A stretch of 64,000 bases of DNA from Triticum aestivum (taxonomy: Eukaryota; Streptophyta; Magnoliopsida; Poales; Poaceae), in assembly GCF_018294505.1 (NCBI RefSeq), contig NC_057798.1, forward strand, positions 369,265,370 through 369,329,369, in the 5' to 3' direction. Positions 30,326-40,559 of the stretch are shown piece after piece. The position numbers and the translations under genes were made by a program. Numbering within the stretch: position 1 is the stretch's first letter; every line of letters begins with the position of its first letter. The notes beneath the pieces are model-generated. The model was given only the letters and a program-made list of their open reading frames with translations. It ran no database searches and was not told where the DNA came from.

Positions 30326-32788
30326 TATTATATTATCAATCTTGGATGTTTTATATACACTTACAAGCAATTATATATCATTTTTAGGACTAACCTATTA
30401 ACTTAGTGCCTAGTGCCAGTTGTTGTTTTTTTTCTTGTTTTTGGTTTTGCAGAATATCAGTACCAAACGAAGTCCAAATGCCACGAAACTTTTCGGAGAT
30501 TTTTTCTGGACAAAAGAGACACTAGAAGCACTAGGAGAAGTCTAGACGAGGGAGCATGGGCCCACAATACACCAGGGTGCGCCTTGGGGTGATGGGGCCC
30601 ATAAGGCTCTATTTGACCTAGCTCGCCTCTATAAATTCTCTAAAATCATGGAAACAAATGGGATTCCACAAAATACTTCTTCCTCCGCCGCAAGTTCCAT
30701 AACCACGAGATCCCATCTAGGGGTCTTTTCCGGCACCCTGTCGGAGGGGGATACGATCATGAAGGGGGCTCATCATCATCCTTGCTACCTTCTGATGATG
30801 CATGAGTAGTTTACCACGGACCTATGGGTCCATAGTTAGTAGCTAGATGGTTTCTTCTCTCTTTTTGATCTTCAATACAATGTTCTCCTCGGTGTTCTTG
30901 GAGATCTATTTGATGTAATGATTTTTTGCCGTGTGTTTGTTGGGATCCAATGAATTGTGAGTTTATGATCAAATCTATCCATGAATATTATTTGAGTTTT
31001 CTCTGAACTCTTTTATGCATGATTGTTATAGCCTCGTATTTCTTCTCCGATTTATTGGTTTGGTTTGGCCAACTAGATTGATTTGTCTTGCCATGGGAAG
31101 AGGTGCTTTGTGATGGGTTTGATCTTGCGGTGCTCAATCCCGGTAACATAAAGGGACATGACACGCATGTACGTTGTTATTAAGGGTAACAAGATGGGAT
31201 TTATTTAATACATGAGTTTATCTTTCTACATCATATCATCTTACTTAAGGCGTTACTCCATTCTTCCATGAACTTAGTACACTAGATTCATGGTGGATAG
31301 CGGTCGATGTGTGGAGTAATAGTAGTAGATGCAGAATCGTTTCGGTCAACTTGTCTCGGACATGATGCCTATATACATGATTATTCCCTTGGATATCATC
31401 ATTATTATTTGTTTTTGTTTCAATGTCCCAACAGTAATTTGTCTACCCACCATATGCTATTTTTATGAGAGAAGCCTCTAGTGAAAACTATGGCCCTCGG
31501 GTCTATTTTCTATCCTATATTAAAACCAAAAATAACTCGCTGCAATTTACTTTTATTAATTTTATTTTGTATTTTTGTTTGATCTATCTATCAAAAACTA
31601 TATCCTTGAATCTTGCTCATAACCGTTGAGGGATTGACAACCCCTCTACGCATTGGGTTGCAGGTATTTGTTGTTTGTGTGCATGTGCTATTTACTAATC
31701 GTTGCTTGGTTCTTATACTGGATTGATAACCTTGGTTTCATAACTAAGGAAAATGCTTATCTCTACTGTACTCATCCTCCCCTCTTTGAGGAAATCCCAA
31801 CGCAGCTCACAAGTAGCACCAAAGTAACACTTTACGCTAGATGACATAATGTAGACAGAATAAAACCAAAAGATATGATTAAACTCCATTGTTTAACCCT
31901 TCGTAGAAACAACAAAATACGTGCCTCGCTACCCTTGCTGTCACTGGATGGACACCGCAACATTGAACTTGCTACTATGCACCACTTCCACTTAAGATCA
32001 ATTAATCAACTTGGCCAAAGAAAACCCATAGGCCGGAAAGCATTACATAGCTATACCAATCACACATTATAAGTTTAGAAAAAAACTCAGTTACTTTCAA
32101 TGAATACTTCAATCATAAACCCACAATTCATCAGATCCCAACAAACACACCGCAAAAAAAGATTACATCAGATAGAACTCCAAGGAGAACATTGTACAAA
32201 GATCAAAGAGAGAGAAGAAGCCACCTAGCTAATCACTATGGACCCATAGGACTGTGGTAAACTACTCACACATCATCGGAGGTGCATCAAGATTGGTGTA
32301 GATGCCCTCCGTGATCGATTCCTCCTCCGACATAGTACCAAAGAAGACCTCCAGATGGGACCGCGGAAGAAAAGAAGCTTACATTAGCGGGAAATTGCTT
32401 CGGCTGGCTCTCTGTTGGTTTTGGGATTTATGGGAATTTATAGGAGGTCAAATGGAGCTACGTGGGACCCACAAACTCAGGTGGTGCGTCCCCCCGGGGG
32501 GCGCCGTGTGAGCTTGTGGCTCTCCCATACATCTTCAGTCCTCCGCCCGAAGCTTTTAGGGTCCATTATGGTCGAGAAAAATCACCATAAAGTTTCATCG
32601 TGTTTGGACTTCGCATGGTAGGAATTTTCTATAAAACCAAAAACATGCAAAAAATAGCAGCTGACACTAGGCACTGAGTTAATAGGTTAGTTCCCAAAAA
32701 TGATATAAAGTTTCATATAAGGTATCTAAGAGTGATAATATACTAGCATGAAACAATAAAAAATTATAGATAAGTTGGAGACGTATCA

Positions 32789-33218
32789 ACCTTCTACTTG
32801 ATTTGAACTCGATAAGTATCTTGGGACGCACCTCCGTTGTCCACATGGCTCTGACTCCTAGTTTTTGGGATAGGAAGAAATTAGGCTGGGGAGTTGAGGC
32901 TAGAGGGGGAGGGAAGCGCATTAAGAGTTGAGGCTAGAGGGAGAGAGACATGCCAGATAGGGGGAGGGGGCGAAGAGATGGCACCGGGGCGGTTGCCGAA
33001 TGGAGAGGAGCCGTCGGGTTGGTCACGAGAGGTGCACGTTGGAATGGTTCAGGAGAGAGAGATTTGGAGAGAGAAAATAAAATGGAAACATGGAGGTGGG
33101 CTGGTGTCCCAGGTTTTCATACCCGCGTGAACATGAAATTTCATGATTTTTTTCTCATGGATGAGGCTTCCCTAACATATTGCACACTGTAGTTGGTCCA
33201 CTAACATGTGGGCCCTTA
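32789..33218. other. Low-copy-looking spacer between the Sabrina LTR and the Harbinger element
   Basis: 430 bp with purine-rich repeats (gagttgaggctagaggg occurs twice, near 32893 and 32925) and no convincing ORF. The last 25 bases before the Harbinger element are inverted-repeated on its other side (35795-35818). Confidence 0.4.
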
Positions 33219-35783
33219 GAGCAACTCCAACGGGGCGACCCATTTCGTCCGCTGCCATCCGTTTGGGTTGGCGCGGACACAAAAGGCAGCCCAACGTGCC
33301 GACCCAAACGGACGTGTGACCACTTTTCGTCCGCGGGCGACCCATTCTTGGCCCAATTTTGAGCCGGATTTGCATCAGCCCGGACACACGACAGACGCGC
33401 GCGCGCGCCCACTCCTCTCCCCGGGCCCACCGGTCGGTGGCAGCAAGCACCATTTCTCCCCCATTTTCCCCAAAACCCTCGCACGCGCGCTCCCGCTCCG
33501 CACGCGCCATGGATGATGACCTCGACCTCGACGCCACCGCTGGCCTCGCCTCCCTCGCCTCGTCCAGCATGAAGACCGCCCCTCCGGCAAAGACAAGCCC
33601 CGCGCAAAATCATCGTCGCGGCCAAGCCAAAGAAGGCGCTGACGCCCAAACAACGGGCGGCGGAGTCGGCCAAGAGGAAGAGCCGGAGGCATGCCGCGGA
33701 CGCGAGCGGTGAAGCCGTCGCGGCTGTCGCCGCACAGCAGGAGGTCACCAATGCATGCATTGTGGCGGCAACAAGGGAGGCGCTCTACATGCTAGGGTTA
33801 AACCCTAGCCAGCATGGCCTCGTCAACGCCGACGTAGCCGCCGTGGCCAGCACCGGCTCGTCCGTGTTCCCTCGGATGGTGCTACCCGACTCGCCCCGTG
33901 CGTTGGCTTGCATCCCGATACCCGGCTTCCATGTGTATCCGCAGGCCTTGTGCCTCTCCGGGGAGTGCTCGCCCGGCGTCAGCGTGGTGGCGCCTTCCAC
34001 GCCCGCGCCCGCGCCCATCGACCTCAATGCCACACCGGTAGCCGGTGGCTCCTCATCGGGAGGCGTGATGAAACGCGCACGGCAGATGCCGGCCGACGTG
34101 CTACCGGACGCCCGCAACCTGTTCGACGAAATGTCGGCCGCCGGCGACGAGGACTACATGCAGAAACTCATCTTCGAGGGCGATGCGCCGGCCGCTGGCT
34201 ATGACCCCGAGGAAACACAAAGCTAGGACGGCCACGGGGCGTTCACGCCGGGCGCTGGCTATGATAAGTCGGCATTCATGCGTGATCAGGTCGGCATGGA
34301 CCTGGACGGCTTCCCACTTGAACACGAGTTTCTGGACGACTACGGGCAAGAGGAAGAAGATGAGTGCGACATCGAAGTGGAGCCTTTGTTTGAGGACGAG
34401 CTCGCCAACCAAGCCGCCGGGCCGAAGCCGAAGCGCAAGAGCAGGTGCACGAAGGCATACACGGCAGCCGAGGACAAGCTTCTTTGTGAGTATTGGAGGG
34501 ATATTGGACAAGACCCAAGACCGGCGCCGAACAAAAGCATTCAACTTTTTGGATTCGTGTCCACCGGGAGTTTCATGAGCGCAAGAAGTTTCCTCCTTAC
34601 CAAATTGTGAGCATGCGTGGGTGGGTGTCCATTTCAAAGCGATGGAGAGTGATCCAACAAGAGTGCAACAAGTTTTTTGCCACTCTTGAGAGCATCAAGG
34701 CCCGCCCTGTGAGCAGCATCGGCATGCAAGACATGGTATGGTAGCAAGCCGCCCTCTTTTGTGTCATCAAGTTCCTGCTTCCGTGTTCATTTGCATCCCA
34801 TTTGTGCCAACATGCTTGCATGAAAACATTTGTAGGCATTTTAAACTTTGGAGGCATTCAAGGTCCAACACAATGGCAAGTGCTTCAACCTCTCCCATTG
34901 CTATAGGGTCATCAAAGATGAGGAGAAGTTCAAGGCGCAATATGCCGCCCTCAAGTCGCGTGGGGAAAGAAAGTCGTGAAGGATGTTGGGGACGGCGAGC
35001 CGGCTCGGCCGCCGGGGAAGACCAACTCCAAGGAGGACAAGCAGGATGCGACATTGAACACCTTGATCGCAAGCGGGGACGGCATGATGAACAATAAACA
35101 CTCAAGAGAGGAGGAGCGCCGACGTTTCAAAAAGGAGCAAATGAACGCCTTCATGGAGATCCAAAGGAGGAAGCTAGAGATGGATGCAGAGAAGCAAGCC
35201 AAGATGCTTGAGTTGGAGGCGGAGAAGCAAGCGAAGATGCTCGAGATCGAGGCCGCCAACGCCAAGACCAAGGCCAAAGAAGTGGCTCTTGCAAGCATGA
35301 TGACCATGGTGGAGATCATGAAGGTGGATCTCAACACCGTGTCGCCAAGGAAGAGGCCATGGTTTGAGAAAATGCAGGCCGACATGCTCAAGTTTACCGT
35401 CGAGTGATCTCGTGGCCGCGAGCGCCTTCTTTTTTGTATCCCGGCTTGTGCGCTGGCATGACCACGGGGCCGTGATGGCGTGGTCGAACTCAAGTCGTAC
35501 CCCTTTTTGTGTGGTAGCATGTGTGCCGGCCGCTCGCGAGTGCGCCAGAATAAACTGTGTGGTGCATTTTTTGAAGCCGGCAATGTATGCCGGCGCTGAC
35601 ATGGTGCCGGCATGATCTATGGCCGCATGCCTTTTTTAAAACTTTAGTGCGGACATGAAAATGGGTCGGCGCGTTGGGCGCACTGCCGACCCAAATGCAA
35701 AACAGGGCGGACGCCGGGCAGGTGGCCGACCCAAACGGACATAAAACGGACAAATATGCCGTCCATTTGGGTCGGAGTTGCTC
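33219..35783 (+). mobile_element. PIF/Harbinger-type DNA transposon without transposase
   Basis: The element starts GAGCAACTCC and ends GGAGTTGCTC, a perfect 10-bp terminal inverted repeat, flanked by the 3-bp TSD TTA (33216-33218, 35784-35786). Subterminal copies of gacccaaacggac/ccgtttgggtcgg lie inside both ends (33265-33320 and 35690-35775). These are hallmarks of PIF/Harbinger elements. It carries a decayed Myb/SANT-like ORF (33509-35407), but no DDE transposase is seen in 2,565 bp. Movement would need a related transposase in trans. Confidence 0.85.
33509..35407 (+). pseudogene. Harbinger-borne Myb/SANT-like and NAM-associated ORF, broken
   Basis: The ATG at 33509 starts MDDDLDLDATAGLASL. 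The frame is then broken by a frameshift near 33605, an in-frame TAG at 34224-34226 and further shifts near 34515 and 34965. A probable intron lies between 34738 and 34845. Recognisable parts are a Pro/Ala-rich N-terminal region, an acidic segment, a basic KPKRKSR patch, the Myb/trihelix-like block (YTAAEDKLLCEYW, FWIRVHREFHERKKF, SKRWRVIQQECNKF), NGKCFNLSHCYRVIKDEEKF, and a long C-terminal coiled coil (EEERRRFKKEQMNAF). Myb-like ORF1 proteins of Harbinger elements bind transposon ends and help carry the transposase into the nucleus. This copy is not functional. Confidence 0.7.
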
Positions 35784-35786
35784 TTA

Positions 35787-36126
35787 GGTAGGTTGGCCCA
35801 CATGTTAGAGACCCAACTGCACCTTCTGGTACGTGAGGGGAGTTGAGTTCTTTCTTGTGCGGGAGAGGTGGATGGGTGTAAGTCAAGACATACCAACTTT
35901 CTTTTAAAGTAGAGAGTACTTATACCATATTAGAGCATCTATTTATACCATATTAAAAAAAGTTCTAAAAAAGCTGTTAAAAGCGACTCCAACCTCGCCT
36001 CTTCTTCGTCCCTCTTTCTCAGTTTCTCCTCAACCATCACCAATACCACACGCATCCGGAGCCAAAAGCGAGCACTCAAAGGAACAAATCAATCCCAAGC
36101 AATCCTTCCCGCCGGAGCTTCCTGCC
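35787..36126 (+). promoter_or_regulatory. Proximal promoter and 5' leader of the glutaredoxin-like gene
   Basis: The direct repeat tataccatatta occurs at 35921-35932 and 35944-35955, giving TATA-like candidates about 180-200 bp before the ATG. The CT-rich leader (cctcgcctcttcttcgtccctctttctc, near 35993) is typical of plant 5' UTRs. The promoter is close to the Harbinger element, which begins 340 bp upstream of the ATG. Confidence 0.45.
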
Positions 36127-36939
36127 ATGACTATCCAGACGCTGAAGGCGCGCATCCTGCGCGTCCTCAGATCGTCACTCCCCGCTGCCGCCGCCGCCGC
36201 ATCGGCATCCCTGCCGCCGTCGCCGACCAAGCCCGGCCGCGTCGTGCTCCACTCCACCGACGGACTATCCGACGATGCGTCCTTCTTCGACGCCCACGAG
36301 ACCCCCACCAAGATTAACCTCCCCGCTGAGCCCATCGACGACGACTGGGAGCTCGTTGACCAGGACGGCTACGACCGGGACTCCCTTGCCTCGGGGTCGG
36401 CGCCGGCGTCTGATCCCGACGGCATGCTCCGGGATTTCCCGGCCAGGTGCCCACCCGGCGGCGACGAAGCCGTGGTGCTCTATACCACCACGCTCCGGGG
36501 CATCCGCAAGACGTTCGAAGACTGTAACGACGTGCGCGCTCTGCTGGATAACCTCGCCGTGGCGTTTCAGGAGCGCGACGTGTCCATGGACCGGGGTCTC
36601 CGGGAGCAGCTCTGGGCTGCCACCGGCGAAAAGGCCGTGCCCCCGCGGCTCTTCGTCCGCGGCCACGATCTCGGGGGCGCCGCCCAGGTGCTTGCACTCC
36701 ACGAGGACGGTCGCCTTACCTCCCTCCTCCAGCTGCCGTCACTTGCGCCCCCGGAGGCGGCGGTCAGCAGCAACAAGAAGAGGGAGAAGTGCGAGGCGTG
36801 CGGGGGGCTGAGGTTCGTGGTATGCGGTGAGTGCGATGGCAGCCGGAAGGTGTTCGACGGCGAGCGCGGTGATGTCCGGTGCCACGGATGCAACGAGAAC
36901 GGACTCGTCATGTGCACGCTTTGCTTGTACCCGAGCTGA
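36127..36939 (+). CDS. Glutaredoxin-like protein with C-terminal four-CxxC zinc domain (At5g39865-like)
   Basis: This intronless gene of 270 codons has a good ATG context (ctgccATGa). Residues 1-110 are Ala/Pro/Ser-rich and acidic, with a DDDWELVD motif. Residues 115-205 form a glutaredoxin-like fold (VVLYTTTLRGIRKTFEDC...VPPRLFVRGHDLGGAAQVL). The redox CxxC of true glutaredoxins is replaced by TTLRG at 120-124, and the conserved Cys of TFEDC is at 133. Four CxxC pairs at 222-225, 233-236, 252-255 and 263-266 likely bind zinc. Plants encode many such GRL proteins, and most have no known function. They are probably protein-binding or metal-related rather than classical thiol reductases. The frame is intact and its GC-rich codon use is that of a grass gene. 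It is the one convincing host gene here. Confidence 0.88.
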   Translation: MTIQTLKARILRVLRSSLPAAAAAASASLPPSPTKPGRVVLHSTDGLSDDASFFDAHETPTKINLPAEPIDDDWELVDQDGYDRDSLASGSAPASDPDGMLRDFPARCPPGGDEAVVLYTTTLRGIRKTFEDCNDVRALLDNLAVAFQERDVSMDRGLREQLWAATGEKAVPPRLFVRGHDLGGAAQVLALHEDGRLTSLLQLPSLAPPEAAVSSNKKREKCEACGGLRFVVCGECDGSRKVFDGERGDVRCHGCNENGLVMCTLCLYPS

Positions 36940-37557
36940 AGCAATGTAAATTAACTAGCGGTTAATTGCCAATCACCTGCTCCTTTTTTTAATAAGTTAA
37001 TTAATTACCGACCATAGTGGTACCACTTTGGGGCTTGAGTGTGTAATTGGATTTAGTGGTTGTCTTGTCATGTAGTACATACATTATGCTAGTTTTCGTT
37101 TATGTTTATATTTGTGTTCAACCACATAGAGATGTGACATGCATATGGGGTTAGATGTCCATGTCAGTATAAGATTCTGATCCACCTAGATTCGGTCTCG
37201 GATTTCTCCAGCAGGGATGAGCCGCTGTTCCTTGGGTCTCGTCGGATAGCGGCCAGAGCGGGTTGCCGTATGATGGGAGGATCAGTGGGAGCAGTGGTGG
37301 TGCAGCGGCGGCGGCGGCGCCACGCAGTCAGCCGTGGAGGTTTGGAGTCAGGGATGTGAGAGCGACGGGCACGGGCCCAGCGTCAAGGGCACGCAGCGGC
37401 GAGTCGTCGCCGGCCCGCCCGATGGCCGATGGAGATTGGCGCCTTCCGCCGATGCCTTCTTCAGGGCATGAACAATGGAGGCATCATCATACCACTGCCC
37501 CAGCATTTCACATAGATAAAAATAACTAAAGCCACAGTTTAGTTTTATCTCCATCCA
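36940..37557 (+). other. 3' flank of the glutaredoxin-like gene and unidentified GC-rich segment
   Basis: The first 250 bases are AT-rich and contain the likely 3' UTR (aataagttaatt near 36991). From about 37190 the sequence is GC-rich, with an 88-codon open frame (37263-37529) rich in Gly, Ala, Ser and Pro. It has no known motif. It could be the tail of a gene fragment or transposon-captured DNA. Confidence 0.4.
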
Positions 37558-38556
37558 ATGGAAGCAGCAGTATTGTTGCCAGGTTCAACAGCTCTTTCTT
37601 TTTATATACAATACAGTAGTTGTGGTCCTGTTGGTTGCTGTCCTATCCTCCCTTATTGGCTGCCGCAATACCTTTGTCAGGGAAGAACCAGCCTCCTCTG
37701 CAGGATCCCGTCTAACTCTGCAAGCACTACCTTTTGGCATGCAAAACTATCCGAGCCGTGGTGGCATGCTGGAGCACCCGTCCATCCTGGCGCGTTGGCC
37801 ATGCCCTCAGAGGGTGGGACTGCTGCGGGGCCCATGCCACCGGTCAGGGACATGCTATCCGTCAGAGTCTCTGCTTTTGACCGATTGACCACGCATGAGG
37901 GGCCCCAGATTGCTTCAAGGAGGATTTCAAATGGAGGAAGCCCAGCCAACGGTGATGTTGCAACCAGGCACCAGGGAGTGGTGGGGCCTGAGAGTCAGCG
38001 AGAGACCAACCCACATGATGTGGGGGTGCCAGTTGTGGATGCTGGAGCGGTCTGGGATCTGGTCGTGGAAGGATCGGACCGGCCAGTAGCAAGAGACCAG
38101 GATCAGGTGGACACGTCAAGAGATCGCCCCATCGCTGCTGCCAGCCAATCACCATTCGAGGCCTCGGCAACGGAGCCATGTGAGGACGGCAGGAGGACTA
38201 TGATGCAGGCGCCAGAGCTGGGCCTGGCTGTTCGAGTCGAAGCAGAGCCCAAGGAGGATTTCCGACCAGCTGGTGATAGCCCTGTCGGCTTTGGCGAGGA
38301 GCCAATCGCCTCGCTGCGCACGGATCCCTGTGGTCAAGCTCTAGAAATAGCCGGATCCCAACAAGCAGAGCTATTGAGGCCAAGCAGGATGGCGACAAAG
38401 AAGGAGATACAACCAGCTGAGGTGGCTCCAGACCCGAGGGCAGAGGGCACAGGTGGGATGGGATGTGCGGATGTGATCCATGCACCCACCCAATTGGTGG
38501 AGGAGGAAGACCCATGCAACGTTGATCGCCCCAGCCTGTGTGTGATCCCGTTGTAG
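37558..38556 (+). CDS. Unidentified 332-codon open frame beside the gypsy truncation point
   Basis: ATG at 37558. The N-terminal 60 residues look noncoding in composition. The remainder is acidic and Pro/Ala/Glu-rich (for example VRVEAEPKEDFRPAGDS, DVIHAPTQLVEEEDP). No domain is recognised. The TAG is at 38554-38556, immediately before the open gag frame of the gypsy element. Linkers of this composition occur in ORF1 of plant LINEs, and a LINE ORF2 lies beyond the gypsy element, so this could be the LINE's ORF1 with the endonuclease region deleted. That is a guess. It may also be a captured gene fragment. Confidence 0.3.
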   Translation: MEAAVLLPGSTALSFYIQYSSCGPVGCCPILPYWLPQYLCQGRTSLLCRIPSNSASTTFWHAKLSEPWWHAGAPVHPGALAMPSEGGTAAGPMPPVRDMLSVRVSAFDRLTTHEGPQIASRRISNGGSPANGDVATRHQGVVGPESQRETNPHDVGVPVVDAGAVWDLVVEGSDRPVARDQDQVDTSRDRPIAAASQSPFEASATEPCEDGRRTMMQAPELGLAVRVEAEPKEDFRPAGDSPVGFGEEPIASLRTDPCGQALEIAGSQQAELLRPSRMATKKEIQPAEVAPDPRAEGTGGMGCADVIHAPTQLVEEEDPCNVDRPSLCVIPL

Positions 38557-40128
38557 TCCGCAGGTGGAAATTTACTGCAAGTTGCTTTTGCTCAAGCTCA
38601 AGAACGACAACGTCTACGTCGCCAAGAGGAAGAACGAGCGCGTCTACATCAAGAGGTACAAGACGCCGAGGCTCAACGTCTTCAACAACAACAACATGAA
38701 GCACAAGCTCTTGAGGCGCAACGTGCCCTTCAAGAATCAAGTCGAGCCATTGCCAACCGCAACCAAGATCGGCGCAATCAAGAGGAAGCACTTCGAGAAG
38801 AAACCCTAGAGCAGAACTACCAACCGCGAGTGCAACGTCAAGTTCCTCAAGCTCCTCCACAAGCTCGACAAGCTCCTCCACAACCTCACGTTCAACAAGA
38901 GCAAGTTGATCATGGACTTCCTCCACACCAAGAGCAACATGAGGATGATTACCCTCTATGTCAAGGGCGTCATCATCACCATCACCAACAACACAATGAA
39001 GAACAACGCTACGACAAGCTAAAATTCGCAATGCCCAAGTTCAATGGAAGCAATGATCCCGAAGAGTACCTATCATGGGCATTGAAGGTCGACAAAATCT
39101 TTCATTTGCACAACTATGAGGAAGAGAAGAAGATCGCTATGGCATCAGTTGAGTTCCAAGACTATGTGCTCATATGGTGGGAACAAGTCCTTGAGCGCCG
39201 AGAAGCAAGAGGTGAACCACCAATCACCACTTGGGCCCAAATGAAGGATGTCATGCGAGCATGTTTTGTGCCCACCTACTACAACCGCGATCTCTTCAAG
39301 AAGCTCCAAATCCTCAAGCAAGGAACAAAGAGTGTTGAAGAATACTACAAGGAAATGGAGATAGCCATGATTCGAGCCAATGTCACGGAAGATGATGAGC
39401 AAACAATGGCACGCTTCTTGAATGGCCTCAATCATCCCATCAAGAAGGTTGCCGACTTCCAACCCTACTCCAACCTCATTGAGATCATGCATCAAGCTAC
39501 CAAGGCGGAACGTCCAGTGCAAGATGACTTCAAGTACGCCAAGTACTCATCCAAGACCTACGACTTCTCCAACAACCAAGCTTCAACGACTCCTCCAACC
39601 TCTACCTCAACCAAGCCATCTACAAGCAACGACGACAAGTCAAGTTACAAGAAAACTTCGACAAGCTCAAGTCGTCTTCCTCCTATTGCAAGAAACTTCA
39701 AGCCACATGCTTCATCATCTACTCCGACCGATGAGACCGTCAATACAAGCTCCTTCAAGTGTTTCACTTGCGGCGGCCGGGGCCACAAGTCTTTTGAATG
39801 CACCAACAAGCGCACCATGATCCTCAACGATGATGGAACCTATGACTCCATGAGTGAAGAGGAGATGGAAGCCCTTGAGCAAGTGGCCATGCACCGGCGC
39901 GTGAATGAGGATGAAGATGATCAAGTCTTTTGTGATGAAGATTCGAGCCCCGCTCTCGTTGTCTCCAAAGTCTTGACTCTTCAACATCAACAAGAAGAAG
40001 ACCAAAGATGCCACATCTTCCACACAAAGGCCGGAATCAATGGAAGGTCCGTCAAGGTCATCATCGATGGAGGTAGTTGCCACAACTTGGCAAGTGAAGC
40101 TGCTCCAAGCTTCAGTTGGTCAAGATGA
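38557..40128 (+). pseudogene. Gypsy gag and start of protease, lacking its own start codon
   Basis: The frame is open from the truncation point. The N-terminus is a Gln/Arg/Glu-rich coiled coil (QERQRLRRQEEERARLHQE). The capsid region includes FAMPKFNGSNDPEEYLSWAL, IWWEQVLERR, MRACFVPTYYNRDLFKKLQ and SVEEYYKEMEIAMIRA. A CX2CX4HX4C knuckle (CFTCGGRGHKSFEC) lies near 39761-39802. The protease motif VIIDGGSCHNLAS uses DGGS, seen in several plant gypsy groups. A frameshift follows within protease and the frame ends at 40128. An in-frame GTG at 38830 is not the true start. The original ATG is in the deleted part or was further upstream. Confidence 0.82.
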
Positions 40129-40559
40129 AGCACCCGCACCCCTACAAAGTCCAATGGCTAAGTGACTCCGGCACTATACGAGTTGAGCATATGGTCCAAG
40201 TCTCCTTCAAAATTGGTGCATATGAGGACACTTTGGAGTGTGATGTCGTCCCGATGTCCGTTTTCCACCTCCTTCTTGGTCGACCATGGCAATTCGACCG
40301 CGACGTCATCCACAACGGGCGTACCAATCACTATAGCTTCAAGATGAAAGGGAATGAGTATGTGCTTCGACCTATGTCTCCTAGTCAAGTGATTGCCGAC
40401 AAGCAAGCCACCCATCATGGAGAGAAGAGTGAGAAAGTGATCCACCAAAAAGTGAGTGAGAGCCACAAGCCAAACTTGAGCGCCTCTTCGCCTAGAGAGA
40501 AAAATCTAGTCCTATTTCCCACCAAAAGTGAGATGAGAGAAGTGTGTGAGAACCCATAG
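40116..40559 (+). pseudogene. Gypsy protease C-terminal part and linker
   Basis: 147 codons with KMKHPHPYKVQWL, EDTLECDVVPM and HLLLGRPWQFDRD, the second half of the gypsy aspartic protease, and a basic Ser/Lys-rich linker. It is shifted relative to gag and ends at TAG 40557-40559, in the same frame as the following RT. Confidence 0.8.

Larger units (their letters stand above)
20906..31818 (+). mobile_element. Solo LTR of the Sabrina/WHAM family inserted in opposite orientation
   Basis: The LTR starts TGATACG (20906-20912), continues after the nested copia at 30195 and ends aagtagca at 31818, about 1.53 kb without the copia and the Stowaway MITE. Flanking 5-mers are ccaga (20901-20905) and ccaaa (31819-31823), a TSD with one change. 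No body or second LTR exists, so LTR-LTR recombination has removed the rest. It lies head to head with the LTR it entered. Confidence 0.75.
17830..32788 (-). mobile_element. Truncated Sabrina/WHAM-type gypsy element, 5' LTR plus part of the body, interrupted
   Basis: The minus-strand LTR starts TGATACGTCTCC at 32788 and ends at 20325 (CA changed to CG). Body sequence then runs down to 17830, where it stops abruptly beside another element, so the 3' part and second LTR are missing. The body includes a short ORF (19619-20206) and noncoding sequence with cccaagcttagg-type words typical of this group in wheat. No pol is present. Family name is from memory. The element is split by a solo LTR of the same family (20906-31818). 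Confidence 0.7.
20325..32788 (-). repeat. 5' LTR of the minus-strand Sabrina/WHAM-type element, split
   Basis: Two pieces, 20325-20905 and 31819-32788, join to about 1.55 kb when the nested solo LTR and one TSD copy are removed. The right piece ends gagacgtatca at 32788, and the left piece ends at the body junction. The join falls where the family reads ...gttactttg/ttatcatgaac..., judging from the plus-strand copy. Confidence 0.7.

Noticed and set aside
33155..33760. 201-codon minus-strand frame in the Harbinger element
   Set aside because: Antisense to the Myb-like ORF in GC-rich DNA; a shadow frame.
36265..36702. 145-codon minus-strand frame inside the glutaredoxin-like gene
   Set aside because: Antisense shadow in a GC-rich coding region with no motif.
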